A program made the position numbers and the translations under genes. The notes below the pieces were generated by a model. That model worked only from the letters and a program-made list of their open reading frames with translations, ran no database searches and had not been told where the DNA came from. Below are positions 9,168 through 18,443 of a stretch of DNA of 64,000 nt, one piece after another. Origin of the DNA: Cedecea neteri (GTDB lineage: Bacteria > Pseudomonadota > Gammaproteobacteria > Enterobacterales > Enterobacteriaceae). The DNA is taken from contig NZ_CP009458.1 in assembly GCF_000758305.1 (NCBI RefSeq), forward strand, positions 4,030,001 to 4,094,000. Direction: 5' to 3'. The number at the start of each line of letters is the position of its first letter. The stretch's first letter is position 1.

Positions 9168-10133
9168 GTGACTATTGCTATTGTCATAGGCACACATGGC
9201 TGGGCAGCGGAACAATTGCTGAAAACCGCCGAAATGCTATTAGGCGAACAAGAGAACGTTGGCTGGATAGATTTCGTCCCGGGTGAAAATGCTGAAACCC
9301 TGATCGAGAAATATAACGCTCAGCTGGAGAAACTGGATACCAGCAAAGGCGTGCTATTCCTCGTGGATACCTGGGGTGGCAGTCCATTCAATGCGGCAAG
9401 CCGTATCGTTGTGGATAAGGAACATTACGAAGTGGTCGCCGGGATAAATATCCCGATGCTGGTCGAAACCCTGATGTCGCGGGACGACAATCCTACCTTC
9501 GACGATCTGGTTGCCCACGCCGTTGAAACCGGCCGCGAAGGCGTGAAAGCGCTGAAAGCTAAGCCGATTGAAAAAGCTGCACCAGCCCCCGTTGCCGCCG
9601 CGCCGAAAGTCGCTGCACCGGCTAAACCGATGGGTCCAAACGATTACATGAACATCGGTCTGGCACGTATTGACGACCGTTTAATTCATGGCCAGGTCGC
9701 CACCCGCTGGACGAAAGAAACCAACGTGACCCGCATTATCGTCGTCAGTGATGAAGTTGCGGCAGACACCGTTCGCAAAACGCTGCTGACCCAGGTCGCT
9801 CCGCCGGGCGTTACCGCCCACGTGGTAGATGTGGCAAAAATGATCCGCGTTTACAACAACCCCAAATACGCCGGTGAACGCGTCATGCTCCTGTTCACCA
9901 ACCCAACCGACGTTGAGCGCATTGTTGAGGGTGGCGTAAAAATCACCTCCGTCAACATCGGCGGCATGGCGTTCCGCCAGGGCAAAACCCAGGTTAACAA
10001 CGCTATTTCCGTAGATGAGAAAGATATTGAGGCCTTCAAAAAACTGAATGACCGCGGTATTGAGCTTGAAGCGCGGAAAGTGTCTACCGATCAAAAACTG
10101 AAAATGATGGATCTGATCGCGAAAGTTAAATGA
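9168..10133 (+). CDS. manX: Mannose PTS enzyme IIAB (ManX)
   Basis: The 321-residue cytoplasmic IIAB subunit of the mannose/glucose/glucosamine phosphotransferase system. Start is GTG at 9168 with AGGAGG upstream. The IIA domain has its phosphorylated His10 in IGTHGW. An Ala/Pro-rich hinge (about 136-155) leads to the IIB domain, whose phospho-histidine is His174 in DDRLIHGQV. First gene of manXYZ. In E. coli the message is also repressed by the sRNA SgrS and transcription is controlled by CRP and Mlc; sgrS is not in this window. Confidence 0.98.
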   Translation: MTIAIVIGTHGWAAEQLLKTAEMLLGEQENVGWIDFVPGENAETLIEKYNAQLEKLDTSKGVLFLVDTWGGSPFNAASRIVVDKEHYEVVAGINIPMLVETLMSRDDNPTFDDLVAHAVETGREGVKALKAKPIEKAAPAPVAAAPKVAAPAKPMGPNDYMNIGLARIDDRLIHGQVATRWTKETNVTRIIVVSDEVAADTVRKTLLTQVAPPGVTAHVVDVAKMIRVYNNPKYAGERVMLLFTNPTDVERIVEGGVKITSVNIGGMAFRQGKTQVNNAISVDEKDIEAFKKLNDRGIELEARKVSTDQKLKMMDLIAKVK

Positions 10134-10196
10134 TTGTCATCACTAATAATATTGCTCAGATTTCACACATAAGTCATCGTCAATAGGAGAAGTACA

Positions 10197-10997
10197 ATGG
10201 AGATTACCACTCTTCAGATTGTGCTGGTGTTTGTCGTAGCCTGTATCGCCGGTATGGAGTCGGTGCTCGATGAATTTCAGTTCCACCGTCCGCTTATCGC
10301 CTGTACGTTAATCGGCGCCGTTCTCGGCGACATGAAAACCGGCATCATCATCGGCGGTACGCTGGAAATGATCGCCCTGGGCTGGATGAATATCGGTGCC
10401 GCCGTGGCCCCGGATGCCGCCCTCGCCTCAATTATCTCAACCATCCTGGTCATCGCTGGGCACCAAAGCATCGGGGCCGGTATCGCGCTGGCTATTCCAC
10501 TGGCTGCTGCAGGCCAGGTGCTGACCATTATCGTGCGTACTATTACCGTTGGCTTCCAGCACGCGGCGGATAAGGCGGCCAATAACGGCAACCTGACGGC
10601 GCTTTCCTGGATCCACGTCTCGTCCCTGTTCCTGCAGGCAATGCGTATCGCTATTCCAGCGGTTATCGTCGCCATCTCCGTAGGCACCAGTGAAGTTCAG
10701 AACATGCTGAACGCCATTCCTGAAGTGGTGACCAGCGGCCTGAACATCGCCGGCGGCATGATTGTGGTGGTCGGTTACGCGATGGTCATCAACATGATGC
10801 GCGCGGGCTACCTGATGCCGTTCTTCTACCTCGGTTTCGTTACCGCAGCGTTCACCAACTTCAACCTGGTGGCACTGGGTGTGATTGGCGCAGTGATGGC
10901 CATTCTCTACATTCAGCTCAGCCCGAAATATAACCGTAGCGCGGGTGCTCCGGCCCAGGCTGCTGCCGCGAACGATCTTGATAACGAACTGGACTAA
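10197..10997 (+). CDS. manY: Mannose PTS permease subunit IIC (ManY)
   Basis: A 266-residue polytopic membrane protein of the mannose-family EIIC type. It has the typical start MEITTLQIVLVF, the GGTLEMIALGWMNIGAAVAPD stretch, and multiple membrane segments. With ManZ it forms the sugar channel that phosphorylates mannose, glucose and glucosamine during entry. It lies 63 bases after manX with a GGAGAAG ribosome site and 12 bases before manZ. Confidence 0.97.
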   Translation: MEITTLQIVLVFVVACIAGMESVLDEFQFHRPLIACTLIGAVLGDMKTGIIIGGTLEMIALGWMNIGAAVAPDAALASIISTILVIAGHQSIGAGIALAIPLAAAGQVLTIIVRTITVGFQHAADKAANNGNLTALSWIHVSSLFLQAMRIAIPAVIVAISVGTSEVQNMLNAIPEVVTSGLNIAGGMIVVVGYAMVINMMRAGYLMPFFYLGFVTAAFTNFNLVALGVIGAVMAILYIQLSPKYNRSAGAPAQAAAANDLDNELD

Positions 10998-11009
10998 CAG
11001 GTGAGCGAA

Positions 11010-11861
11010 ATGGTTGATTCCACTAAATTAACGACTGAGAAGAAAATCACCCAGAGTGATATCCGTGGCGTATTCCTGCGTTCGAACCTGTTCCAGGGTT
11101 CATGGAACTTCGAGCGTATGCAGGCGTTAGGTTTCTGCTTCTGTATGGTGCCGGTAATCAAACGCCTGTACCCGGAGAACAACGACGCCCGCCGCCAGGC
11201 TATCAAGCGCCATCTGGAGTTCTTTAACACCCACCCTTATGTTGCCGCCCCGGTGCTTGGCGTAACGCTGGCGATGGAAGAGCAGCGTGCTAACGGCGCC
11301 GAAATTGATGACGGTGCGATTAACGGCATCAAAGTTGGCCTGATGGGACCGCTGGCTGGTGTAGGCGACCCTATCTTCTGGGGTACTGTGCGTCCGGTCT
11401 TTGCTGCCCTGGGGGCCGGTATCGCCATGAGCGGTAGCCTGCTTGGACCGTTGCTGTTCTTCATTCTGTTCAACGCAGTGCGCCTGCTGACCCGCTACTA
11501 TGGCGTGGCCTATGGCTACCGCAAAGGCGTCGATATCGTTAAGGATATGGGCGGCGGCTTCCTGCAGAAACTGACGGAAGGGGCGTCTATTCTCGGCCTC
11601 TTTGTCATGGGGGCGTTAGTTAACAAGTGGACGCACGTTAACATCCCGCTGGTGGTGTCTAAAATTACCGACCAGACCGGGGCAGTTAAAGTGACCACCG
11701 TGCAAACGATCCTTGACCAGCTGATGCCAGGCCTGGTACCGCTGCTGCTGACCTTTGCCTGTATGTGGCTGCTGCGCAAAAAAGTCAACGCACTGTGGAT
11801 CATCATGGGCTTCTTCGTGATCGGCATCGTAGGTTACGCTATTGGCCTGCTGGGTCTGTAA
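11010..11861 (+). CDS. manZ: Mannose PTS permease subunit IID (ManZ)
   Basis: The IID subunit of the mannose PTS, 283 residues from the ATG at 11010. An AGGTGA ribosome site lies 5 bases before this ATG. An in-frame GTG at 11001 would add three residues and overlaps that site. SWNFERMQALGF and GLMGPLAGVGDPIFWGT are family hallmarks, and membrane segments fill the C-terminal half. ManY-ManZ is also known as the entry route for lambda DNA and some bacteriocins in E. coli. Last gene of the operon. Confidence 0.96.
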   Translation: MVDSTKLTTEKKITQSDIRGVFLRSNLFQGSWNFERMQALGFCFCMVPVIKRLYPENNDARRQAIKRHLEFFNTHPYVAAPVLGVTLAMEEQRANGAEIDDGAINGIKVGLMGPLAGVGDPIFWGTVRPVFAALGAGIAMSGSLLGPLLFFILFNAVRLLTRYYGVAYGYRKGVDIVKDMGGGFLQKLTEGASILGLFVMGALVNKWTHVNIPLVVSKITDQTGAVKVTTVQTILDQLMPGLVPLLLTFACMWLLRKKVNALWIIMGFFVIGIVGYAIGLLGL

Positions 11862-11872
11862 TATGTACTGAT

Positions 11873-11903
11873 AACCGGGGGCATCCAGCCCCCGGTTTTT
11901 TTA
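11873..11903 (+). terminator. manXYZ terminator
   Basis: A 7-bp GC stem CCGGGGG (11875-11881) / CCCCCGG (11889-11895) with a 7-base loop is followed by seven T. It separates manZ from yobD. Confidence 0.92.
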
Positions 11904-11921
11904 TCTTTGACGGGAGGTTTC

Positions 11922-12380
11922 ATGACGTTAACGGATGTCGTGCTGGTTGTGTTTATCGCGTTGCTGCTGGCTTTTGCCGTTTACGATGAGTTTGTGATGG
12001 ACAAACTAAAGGGCAAAACCCTGCTCAAAATCCCCCTGCTTCGCCGCAATCGCGTGGACAGCGCCATCTTTGTCTTTCTTGTCGGCATTCTTATCTACAA
12101 CAACGTAACCTCGCACGGTACCCCGCTAACCACATGGTTATTATCTGCTCTGGCGCTAATGGCTATTTATCTTTCCTGGTTCAGGCAGCCGAAGATCATC
12201 TTCAAAAGTCATGGTTTTTTCTTCGCCAATGTTTGGGTGGAATATAACCGCATTAAAGAAATGAATTTATCGGAAGATGGTGTGCTGGTGATGCAATTAG
12301 AACAGCGGCGCTTATTGATTCGCGTAAAGAATATTGATGACCTCGAAAAAATCTACAAATTAATGGTTTCAACTCAGTAA
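11922..12380 (+). CDS. yobD: DUF986 inner-membrane protein YobD
   Basis: 152 residues from the ATG at 11922, which has GGGAGG 7 bases upstream; this equals the E. coli YobD length. An N-terminal membrane helix (about 4-21), two further helices (about 45-65 and 70-88) and a soluble C-terminal tail with [21 protein letters not shown] are visible. The function is unknown. Its constant position between man and mntP is conserved in enterics. Confidence 0.92.
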   Translation: MTLTDVVLVVFIALLLAFAVYDEFVMDKLKGKTLLKIPLLRRNRVDSAIFVFLVGILIYNNVTSHGTPLTTWLLSALALMAIYLSWFRQPKIIFKSHGFFFANVWVEYNRIKEMNLSEDGVLVMQLEQRRLLIRVKNIDDLEKIYKLMVSTQ

Positions 12381-12500
12381 GTTACAATTATAGCAAAGTC
12401 TATATTTGTGGGTTGTTTTTCACCACCTGAAACATAGCCTTTGCTATTTCATAAGATTTGTACGGCTTTATTTTAACCTTTTCATTGCATATCTCATTAA

Positions 12501-12535
12501 AATGAAAATCGTTATCAATAAATAATGATAAAAAT
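12501..12535. promoter_or_regulatory. Fur-box-like sequence upstream of mntP
   Basis: An AT-rich imperfect palindrome, AATGAAAATCGTTATC followed by AATAATGATA, resembles the Fur consensus of repeated GATAAT units. It lies just before the mntP riboswitch, and mntP has been reported to respond to Fur and MntR in E. coli. The rest of 12381-12585 is AT-rich promoter sequence with no gene. Confidence 0.45.
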
Positions 12536-12584
12536 AGAATTCAAAGATTGTTTTAATTTAAAAAAATATGTTAAGGTTGCGCCC

Positions 12585-12715
12585 GTCGTTGGGGAGTAGC
12601 CGATTTCTGCCACAGGCAGAAATGTACATGTCAACATACTCGTTATATCCGTTCCTGAGATTAACGTGGCATGTACGCCTCAGAGTTCTGAGTAGGCGAG
12701 ACCATAGGCACGCGC
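12585..12715 (+). ncRNA. yybP-ykoY manganese riboswitch of mntP
   Basis: The leader carries both conserved cores of the class: GGGGAGTAGCC (from 12591) and GGCGAGACCATAGGC (12694-12708), separated by helices that include CATGTCAACATACTC and GTGGCATGTACG. These cores form the Mn2+ pocket in known members. Binding turns expression of the exporter on. The remaining leader to 12773 is the expression platform just before the start codon. Confidence 0.92.
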
Positions 12716-12773
12716 CATCGTAAAGTTGGGGATGGTTTGCGTGTATATGGATATTCCCAACTGAGGCGTAAGA

Positions 12774-13346
12774 ATGAATCTCTCCGCAACAATCCTGCTT
12801 GCTTTCGGCATGTCCATGGACGCCTTCGCCGCTTCCATCGGCAAAGGTGCCACCCTGCACAAACCTAAATTCTCAGAAGCACTCCGTACCGGTTTGATCT
12901 TTGGCGTCATTGAAGCCATTACCCCGCTTATCGGCTGGGGCCTTGGCCTGTTGGCTAGCAAGGTTGTGCTGGAATGGAACCACTGGGTGGCTTTTATTCT
13001 GCTGGTGTTCCTCGGCGGGCGTATGGTGCTGGAAGGCTTCCGCGGGGCGGCTCAGGAAGATGCGCCTAAAATTCATCGCCACGGTTTTTGGCTGCTGGTG
13101 ACCACTGCGATTGCCACCAGCCTTGATGCAATGGCCGTGGGCGTTGGGCTTGCCTTCCTGCAGGTCAATATTATTCAGACTGCTTTAGCCATCGGCTGCG
13201 CTACCGCGATCATGTCTACGCTGGGGATGATGGTCGGCCGATTTATCGGACCCATGTTAGGTAAACGCGCCGAGATCCTCGGCGGTATCGTGCTGATAGG
13301 CATCGGCTGCCAGATTATGTACAGCCATTTCGCCCCTTTTAACTGA
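12774..13346 (+). CDS. mntP: Manganese efflux pump MntP
   Basis: A 190-residue membrane exporter of Mn2+ (E. coli MntP 188). It has six helices in two repeats; the conserved acidic residues lie in [15 protein letters not shown] and [12 protein letters not shown]. Expression is under the riboswitch directly upstream. The stop codon directly abuts the convergent rlmA stop. Confidence 0.97.
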   Translation: MNLSATILLAFGMSMDAFAASIGKGATLHKPKFSEALRTGLIFGVIEAITPLIGWGLGLLASKVVLEWNHWVAFILLVFLGGRMVLEGFRGAAQEDAPKIHRHGFWLLVTTAIATSLDAMAVGVGLAFLQVNIIQTALAIGCATAIMSTLGMMVGRFIGPMLGKRAEILGGIVLIGIGCQIMYSHFAPFN

Positions 13347-14150
13347 TCAATCGCGCTGCCAGACTCGCACCACAAAGTCAGTTTCACAGCTAAACGCCGT
13401 TTCTCCTCTCAGCTCCTCCCAAACTTCAGGGCGAGCACGCCAGGCGAACGGCGTCATTTGCAGCAGGGCAACAGCCTCATCCCCGCGCAGGTTCATCATC
13501 CAGCCTGGCTGTAGTGTCCGTTGCAGCGTAAAGCCCGGCATAGCTTCAACCTCTTCACTGTGCAAAACAATATCCTGATAAATGAGCCCTTTTAGCTGCA
13601 TCAAATGGCGTGGGCCAGGCGTGGCTGTCACCACCACACCGCCGCGCTTCACAACTCGCGAAAGCTCTTCAGCCTTACAGGGGGCAAAAATGCGCACAAT
13701 CGAGTCCATGCTCTCATCGGCAAACGGCAGGCGGTGGCTGGATGCAACGCAAAATTTCACTTCCCGGTAGCGTTTAGCCGCGTAGCGAATGGCAACTTTT
13801 GAAACGTCCAGCCCCCATGTCTCACCGCCCTGCTCAGCCACGACCGCTGCAAATCCCGCCGTGTAATACCCTTCCCCACAGCCAATATCCAGTAGTGCAG
13901 AGGGCGCTATCTCTTTTAACAGCAGGCAAAGAGCATCGCGTAGTGGCTGATAATGTCCGGCGTCGAGGAATGCCCGGCGAGCCTGCATCATTTCCGCGCT
14001 GTCACCCGGGTCTTTCGAACGTTTATGCTGAACGGGCAGCAAATTAACATAGCCTTCTTTGGCTATATCAAATTGATGCCCCTGAGGGCAGCGGTAGCTG
14101 TTCGCGCTGGCGCTAAGCACGGAATGGCAGAATGGGCAAAGCCAGGACAT
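13347..14150 (-). CDS. rlmA: 23S rRNA (guanine-745-N1)-methyltransferase
   Basis: 267 residues from the ATG at 14150, which has GGAG 7 bases upstream. An N-terminal four-cysteine zinc finger (CPFC...YRCPQGH) is followed by a Rossmann methyltransferase with the SAM loop [11 protein letters not shown]. RlmA methylates G745 of 23S rRNA. The neighbouring PBP gene is read in the same direction 55 bases upstream, a position also seen in Salmonella. Confidence 0.96.
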   Translation of the reverse strand: MSWLCPFCHSVLSASANSYRCPQGHQFDIAKEGYVNLLPVQHKRSKDPGDSAEMMQARRAFLDAGHYQPLRDALCLLLKEIAPSALLDIGCGEGYYTAGFAAVVAEQGGETWGLDVSKVAIRYAAKRYREVKFCVASSHRLPFADESMDSIVRIFAPCKAEELSRVVKRGGVVVTATPGPRHLMQLKGLIYQDIVLHSEEVEAMPGFTLQRTLQPGWMMNLRGDEAVALLQMTPFAWRARPEVWEELRGETAFSCETDFVVRVWQRD

Positions 14151-14168
14151 AGAAAACTCCGGAGGCAA

Positions 14169-14195
14169 CAAAGGGCGCAAGTTTAGCGCCCCTTT
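14169..14195 (-). terminator. Possible terminator after the PBP gene
   Basis: A GC-rich inverted repeat (AAGGGCGC / GCGCCCCTT, one bulge) lies between the PBP gene and rlmA. On the minus strand it is followed by TTTGTT, so it is weak. Confidence 0.4.
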
Positions 14196-14205
14196 TGCCA
14201 AACCG

Positions 14206-15951
14206 CTACATAGCGGCGCGGTCATTCTCCATTTTGTTCAGCACCATCACGCTGTTGTCTCCGGCAGGCAGCCCGTCCGGCTCAATATTTTCCAGACGTA
14301 AAACGTCACCCATGATTTGGCTGAATACCGGGGCAGAAACCGCACCGCCGTAGTACTTCCCGTTGGAAGGATCGTTAATCACCACCACCAGCGCATAGCG
14401 AGGATTACTGGCCGGCGCCACGCCAGCCGTGTAGGCAATGTACTGATCTATATATTTACCATCAGGGCCGATCTTTTTGGCAGTGCCCGTTTTCACCGCC
14501 ACGCGGTAACCATGAACTGCGGCCTTAACGCCCCCGCCGCCAGGCAGCGCCACGCTTTCCATCATATGCTCCACTTCATGCACAATTTCTTCCGGCATCA
14601 CTCTCGTCCCTTCCACCGGCGGGTCAACGCGCGTGATAGACAGAGGACGTGAAATACCAAAACTACCAATAGTGGCGTAAACATGAGCCAGCTGCAGCGG
14701 GGTTACCATCAGGCCATAGCCAAATGCGAAAGTGGCTCGATCCAGCTCTCCCCATCGCTGGCGCACCGGCAACAGGCCGCGGCTTTCGCCCGTCAGGCCG
14801 ATTGCAGTGGGGACGCCAAAGCCAAATCTATGATAAGTGTCCCAAATATTCTGAATCGGCATAGCCAGTGAAAGACGGGACACGCCGGTATCGCTCGATT
14901 TTTGCAGCACCCCGGTCAGGGTAAGTTGCGGATAGTACCCCACGTCACGGATGTGGTGCCCGTCGAGAGTAAATGGATGGGTATCAATAACGCTGTCAGG
15001 CCGGACAATCCCCTGTTGCAGCGCCGTCATGACTACCATAGGCTTCACCGTCGAACCGGGTTCGAAGGTGTCACTTATTGCGCGGTTGCGGAAATCGTCG
15101 AGCCTGGCGTCATCACGGTTGTTCGGGTTAAAGGTTGGGTAGTTAGCCATTGCCAGGACTTCACCGGTCTGCACATCAATGACCACCGCGGCACCGGATT
15201 CTGCTTTGTTCCAGGACACAGCGTTGCTGAGCGCATCTTCCGTCACAGTTTGCAGTCGTTCATCGATGCTGAGCTGAATATTGTGTGCGGGGCTGGCAGC
15301 ATTCTCGGTGATATTTTCCACCACATGACCGTAGCGATCTTTGCGTACCAGACGCTCACCCTCTTTGCCGGTAAGCTGCTGGTTAAAACTTTTTTCGATC
15401 CCCTCAATACCCTGATCGTCAATATTGGTGAACCCAATAAGGTTCGCCCCCACCCGACCTGCAGGATAAAAGCGGCGTGATTCATCCCGCAACGCGATAC
15501 CGGGAATATTCAGTTTGTCGATGTATTGCGCCTGTTGGGGATCCAACTGGCGAGCAAGGTAGATAAAACGGCCTCGCTCGTTGCTGTGAATACGCGTGGC
15601 AATCTCGCTCAAAGGGACATGCAGCGCAGAGGCCAGCGCCTGCCAGCGGCTGTTAACCAGTACCCCCCCCTTCTCCATAACCGTTTTCGGATCGGCCCAC
15701 ACCGCTTCGACCGGCACGCTGACCGCCAGCGGTTTTCCGTTGCGATCTTCTATCATCCCACGCGGCACCTCAATCGGTTCTTCGCGCAGGGAACGCATAT
15801 CCTCCTGCTTAACCAGGTTATCCGGGGAGATAATTTGCAGCCAGGCAATACGTCCGAGCAGAAACACCAAACTCCCGGTGATGGCCACACACAGAAGCCC
15901 AAAACGCCACTGGATAAAATTACCGGTTAATACGGGGACACCCTTCTTCAC
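14206..15951 (-). CDS. FtsI-like class B penicillin-binding protein (PBP3SAL type)
   Basis: A 581-residue septal-type transpeptidase: short cytoplasmic tail, one membrane anchor (about 15-40), pedestal domain, then a transpeptidase domain. The active-site serine is Ser300 in GSTVKP and the KTG motif is at 487-489. The second motif reads SSD (352-354) where FtsI has SSN. Start is GTG at 15951 with AAGGAA upstream. The locus, between rlmA and cspC, is that of PBP3SAL (STM1836) of Salmonella, an alternative PBP3 used at acid pH inside host cells. It is not ftsI itself, which lies in the dcw cluster elsewhere. E. coli lacks this gene. Confidence 0.92.
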   Translation of the reverse strand: MKKGVPVLTGNFIQWRFGLLCVAITGSLVFLLGRIAWLQIISPDNLVKQEDMRSLREEPIEVPRGMIEDRNGKPLAVSVPVEAVWADPKTVMEKGGVLVNSRWQALASALHVPLSEIATRIHSNERGRFIYLARQLDPQQAQYIDKLNIPGIALRDESRRFYPAGRVGANLIGFTNIDDQGIEGIEKSFNQQLTGKEGERLVRKDRYGHVVENITENAASPAHNIQLSIDERLQTVTEDALSNAVSWNKAESGAAVVIDVQTGEVLAMANYPTFNPNNRDDARLDDFRNRAISDTFEPGSTVKPMVVMTALQQGIVRPDSVIDTHPFTLDGHHIRDVGYYPQLTLTGVLQKSSDTGVSRLSLAMPIQNIWDTYHRFGFGVPTAIGLTGESRGLLPVRQRWGELDRATFAFGYGLMVTPLQLAHVYATIGSFGISRPLSITRVDPPVEGTRVMPEEIVHEVEHMMESVALPGGGGVKAAVHGYRVAVKTGTAKKIGPDGKYIDQYIAYTAGVAPASNPRYALVVVINDPSNGKYYGGAVSAPVFSQIMGDVLRLENIEPDGLPAGDNSVMVLNKMENDRAAM

Positions 15952-16110
15952 AACTATTCCTTGCTCAGCCTAAGCGATTGAAAGATTTAACCAGATCCCC
16001 GACATTTTGCCGGGAGAACAGTGCTAAAACCTTCGCAGCTTTGCAACAAGAGGCAACAAATGATTCAATTTGTTAATAGCTTGAAAAACAGTAGATTAGT
16101 GACAGAAATG

Positions 16111-16137
16111 AAAAAGCCCCGTCGAAACGGGGCTTTC
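16111..16137 (-). terminator. cspC terminator
   Basis: A 10-bp stem (16113-16122 / 16127-16136) with a 4-base loop. Read on the minus strand it is followed by TTTTT. It ends the yobF-cspC message. Confidence 0.9.
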
Positions 16138-16182
16138 ATCTCAATTCGGCGTTATTCGCGCCTGAGCTCTAATCCAGAAGAA

Positions 16183-16392
16183 TTAGATGGCAGTCACGTT
16201 AACTGCAGCAGGGCCTTTCTGGCCGTCCTGGATTTCGAATTCAACGTTCTGGCCTTCAGCCAGAGTTTTGAAGCCGTTACCCTGGATTGCAGAGAAGTGT
16301 ACGAATACATCTTTGCTGCCGTCAGCTGGAGTAATGAAACCAAAACCTTTAGACTCGTTGAACCACTTAACTTGACCTTTAATCTTTGCCAT
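16183..16392 (-). CDS. cspC: Cold-shock-family RNA chaperone CspC
   Basis: A 69-residue CspA-family protein, to my memory identical to E. coli CspC. The RNP motifs KGFGFITP and VFVHFSAI bind single-stranded nucleic acid. CspC is expressed at 37 C and stabilises messages such as rpoS. It lies 12 bases after yobF, so the two are cotranslated from one message. Confidence 0.97.
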
Positions 16393-16404
16393 TTTGCAAA
16401 TTCC

Positions 16405-16548
16405 TTAGATTGTATTCTTCGCCCGCAGGCATAACTTAGATAAAACAGAGACATTACTGCATGAGGCACTAATATAAGGCTCGGCAGAGAAGCGGTATTC
16501 AACGACAACGTGTTTACTCAGGTCTTCTTTACTGAAAATGCCACACAT
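16405..16548 (-). CDS. yobF: Small stress protein YobF (DUF2527)
   Basis: 47 residues beginning MCGIFSKED, the E. coli YobF length and pattern, upstream of cspC. An upstream extension of the frame to 16623 has no family support. E. coli YobF accumulates on heat shock and other stress, and its function is unknown. Confidence 0.92.
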   Translation of the reverse strand: MCGIFSKEDLSKHVVVEYRFSAEPYISASCSNVSVLSKLCLRAKNTI

Positions 16549-17089
16549 AAACAGAACTGTACCTCGTTTAACCCAACGTGTTATCACACACAACGTAAAC
16601 AATGGCAAGCCATTTTTAAGCATGTGTCGATCTGCCGCACAGATTCAGAAAATTACACGATTACCTTAAGAAAGTAACCCGCGTTTTTTGACGTATATTT
16701 TCATCAGAAAAAGTTGTCGCAACAGATTGTGTTTTAACAACATTCCGACAACGTCTGAACCTTAGCGTAAAGCGTACTTTTCGTCCAGACATCCGTACAA
16801 TAAAATCCTTTTTGAAGGATATATCTTTATGATTTTTTATGCATATCTATGCACAAATCAACCTAAAGACAATCATCGTGACTGGGACACGGATTTCATC
16901 ACTGTATTTTTTACGCCCAACAGAATAAAGCCTGTACAACAAGCCTGATATTCTGCACCAAAATAATGAAAGTTTAATGACATTGCCCCAGGATAAGGCA
17001 ATAAAAACGTTTCGATGGAATTTAAAGCGTGATTATCGGGCGTTAATTTAGCCAAATAGAAATAAAGCCGTCATTGCCGACATTAATAA
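16549..17089. other. 541-base spacer between yobF and the metallo-hydrolase gene
   Basis: AT-rich. On the minus strand the part next to yobF must hold the yobF-cspC promoter and leader. On the plus strand it holds one small ORF candidate (16829-16948). I see no terminator for the metallo-hydrolase gene and no recognisable RNA gene. Confidence 0.5.
16829..16948 (+). CDS. Candidate small ORF, 39 residues
   Basis: ATG at 16829 with AAGGA 9-10 bases upstream and a TACAAT -10-like hexamer at 16796-16801. It encodes 39 residues starting MIFYAYLCTNQPKDNHRDW. I do not recognise it. Coding is not proven: the support is only a ribosome site and a promoter-like element in an otherwise empty 541-base spacer. 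Confidence 0.2.
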   Translation: MIFYAYLCTNQPKDNHRDWDTDFITVFFTPNRIKPVQQA

Positions 17090-18091
17090 TTAATTCTTAT
17101 TCTTCGTGAAGGGCAAACTTTGACCAATGCGCAGAGGTGAAAATATTTGGTCGTTTTCCCCCTGCTCATGCAAGGCCGCAAGCAACTCCTGCGGTGGCTT
17201 GTCGAGAGACTCATCGGCCAGCTCGAAAACACCCCAGTGGATAGGAATTGTCACGGGTTTGCCGATCGCTTGCCATAACGTCACTGCCTGCTGGGGATCC
17301 ATGTGGTGATCGCCCATAAACCAGCGAGGCTCGTAGGCACCAATGGGCAACGCGGCCATATCGAACGGCCCCAGCCGAGTCGCTATCTCGGCCAGCGACT
17401 CGGTGTAGCCTGAATCACCGCTAAACCAAAAACGCAAAGCCCCCTGCTCCACAACCCAGCCGCACCAAAGCGAACGGTTACGATCCCAAAACGTTCGCAT
17501 ACTCCAGTGCCGGGCAGGCACGGCGGTGAAAACCATGCCGCACCAGTTAAAGCTTTGCCACCAGTCCAGCTCTGTGACCTGCTCAATCCCACGCTGGCTG
17601 AACCATGCTTTCAGGCCGAGGGGTACAAAAAAATGAACGTCGGGAAAACGCTTAATCAACCGACGGACTGTTTTTTTATCGAGATGGTCGTAATGGTTAT
17701 GGGAAATGAGCACGGCATCCAGTCGAGGTAACTGATTAATATCGAGTGGGACTTCAGTTCGCCGGGCAGGACCGGCAAAAGAAACCGGGGACGCGCGACG
17801 GGAAAATACTGGATCGGTCAGCAAAAAATGGCCATTAAGCCGCAACAACAGGCTGGCATGCCCCAGCCACCATACGCGGTCATCACTACCGCTCAGATCG
17901 GCCTGTTGCCACCAGCGTTCAATAAATGCGGAGTAACCTTGACCGGGAGGATGTGGAAGCTTTTGCGCTTTGCGCTCCTGCCGCCACTTTTGGACGTCAC
18001 CAGGTTGCCGTATTGCAGGCTCTGTATTGCGAAACCCATCAGGTAGATGGTGGGATAACTGTGGATTGTACCAAGGGTTTTTCCAGCTCAT
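17090..18091 (-). CDS. Metallo-beta-lactamase-fold hydrolase (RomA / NAPE-PLD-like)
   Basis: A 333-residue MBL-fold protein without an obvious signal peptide. The metal motif HNHYDHLD (HxHxDH) is intact, with further likely ligands in PARHWS, FSGDSGYT and IPIHWGVF. The subfamily includes UlaG-like and NAPE-PLD-like phosphodiesterases and the Enterobacter RomA protein; no substrate can be named. It starts 16 bases after the yebO stop on the same strand, so the two probably share a message. It is absent at this place in E. coli. Confidence 0.88.
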   Translation of the reverse strand: MSWKNPWYNPQLSHHLPDGFRNTEPAIRQPGDVQKWRQERKAQKLPHPPGQGYSAFIERWWQQADLSGSDDRVWWLGHASLLLRLNGHFLLTDPVFSRRASPVSFAGPARRTEVPLDINQLPRLDAVLISHNHYDHLDKKTVRRLIKRFPDVHFFVPLGLKAWFSQRGIEQVTELDWWQSFNWCGMVFTAVPARHWSMRTFWDRNRSLWCGWVVEQGALRFWFSGDSGYTESLAEIATRLGPFDMAALPIGAYEPRWFMGDHHMDPQQAVTLWQAIGKPVTIPIHWGVFELADESLDKPPQELLAALHEQGENDQIFSPLRIGQSLPFTKNKN

Positions 18092-18107
18092 CCCACCTCC
18101 AGCCAGA

Positions 18108-18389
18108 TTAGCGTTCCGCTACCAGACGCACAAAGTCGTCGTCATTTTCTTCTTCAACCTTCGCAGCCGGTTTGTGTTCCGGCTCTGGTTCGTTCGCTTC
18201 ACACAAGCGGCGCAGCAAGGCATTTTGACGCTTCTGTAAATCCACCAGTTCTTCGAGCAGTGCAATCTGTTCGTTTGCACGACTACTGGAACGATTGACA
18301 AAAAACCACAGAACAAGACCGACAATCAACGTCACCAGCGATATCGCCAGCGGCATGATAGTTAAAGCACTAAAACCCAATTCGTTCAT
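18108..18389 (-). CDS. yebO: YebO family membrane protein
   Basis: 93 residues, matching E. coli YebO (95). One N-terminal membrane helix (about 10-32, ending GLVLWFFVN) is followed by a cytoplasmic helix containing EQIALLEELVDLQKRQNALL, a probable coiled coil, and an acidic tail ending RLVAER. Function unknown. In E. coli it lies beside mgrB; here the MBL gene follows closely. Confidence 0.92.
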   Translation of the reverse strand: MNELGFSALTIMPLAISLVTLIVGLVLWFFVNRSSSRANEQIALLEELVDLQKRQNALLRRLCEANEPEPEHKPAAKVEEENDDDFVRLVAER

Positions 18390-18443
18390 CTTACCACCTC
18401 AAAAAAAACGCATTCTACACCTGAGGCAGAGAGAGAAAAATCA

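Noticed and set aside
16873..17055. A 60-codon minus-strand frame in the yobF upstream spacer.
   Set aside because: No ribosome site, no recognisable pattern, and it competes with a slightly better small ORF on the other strand.
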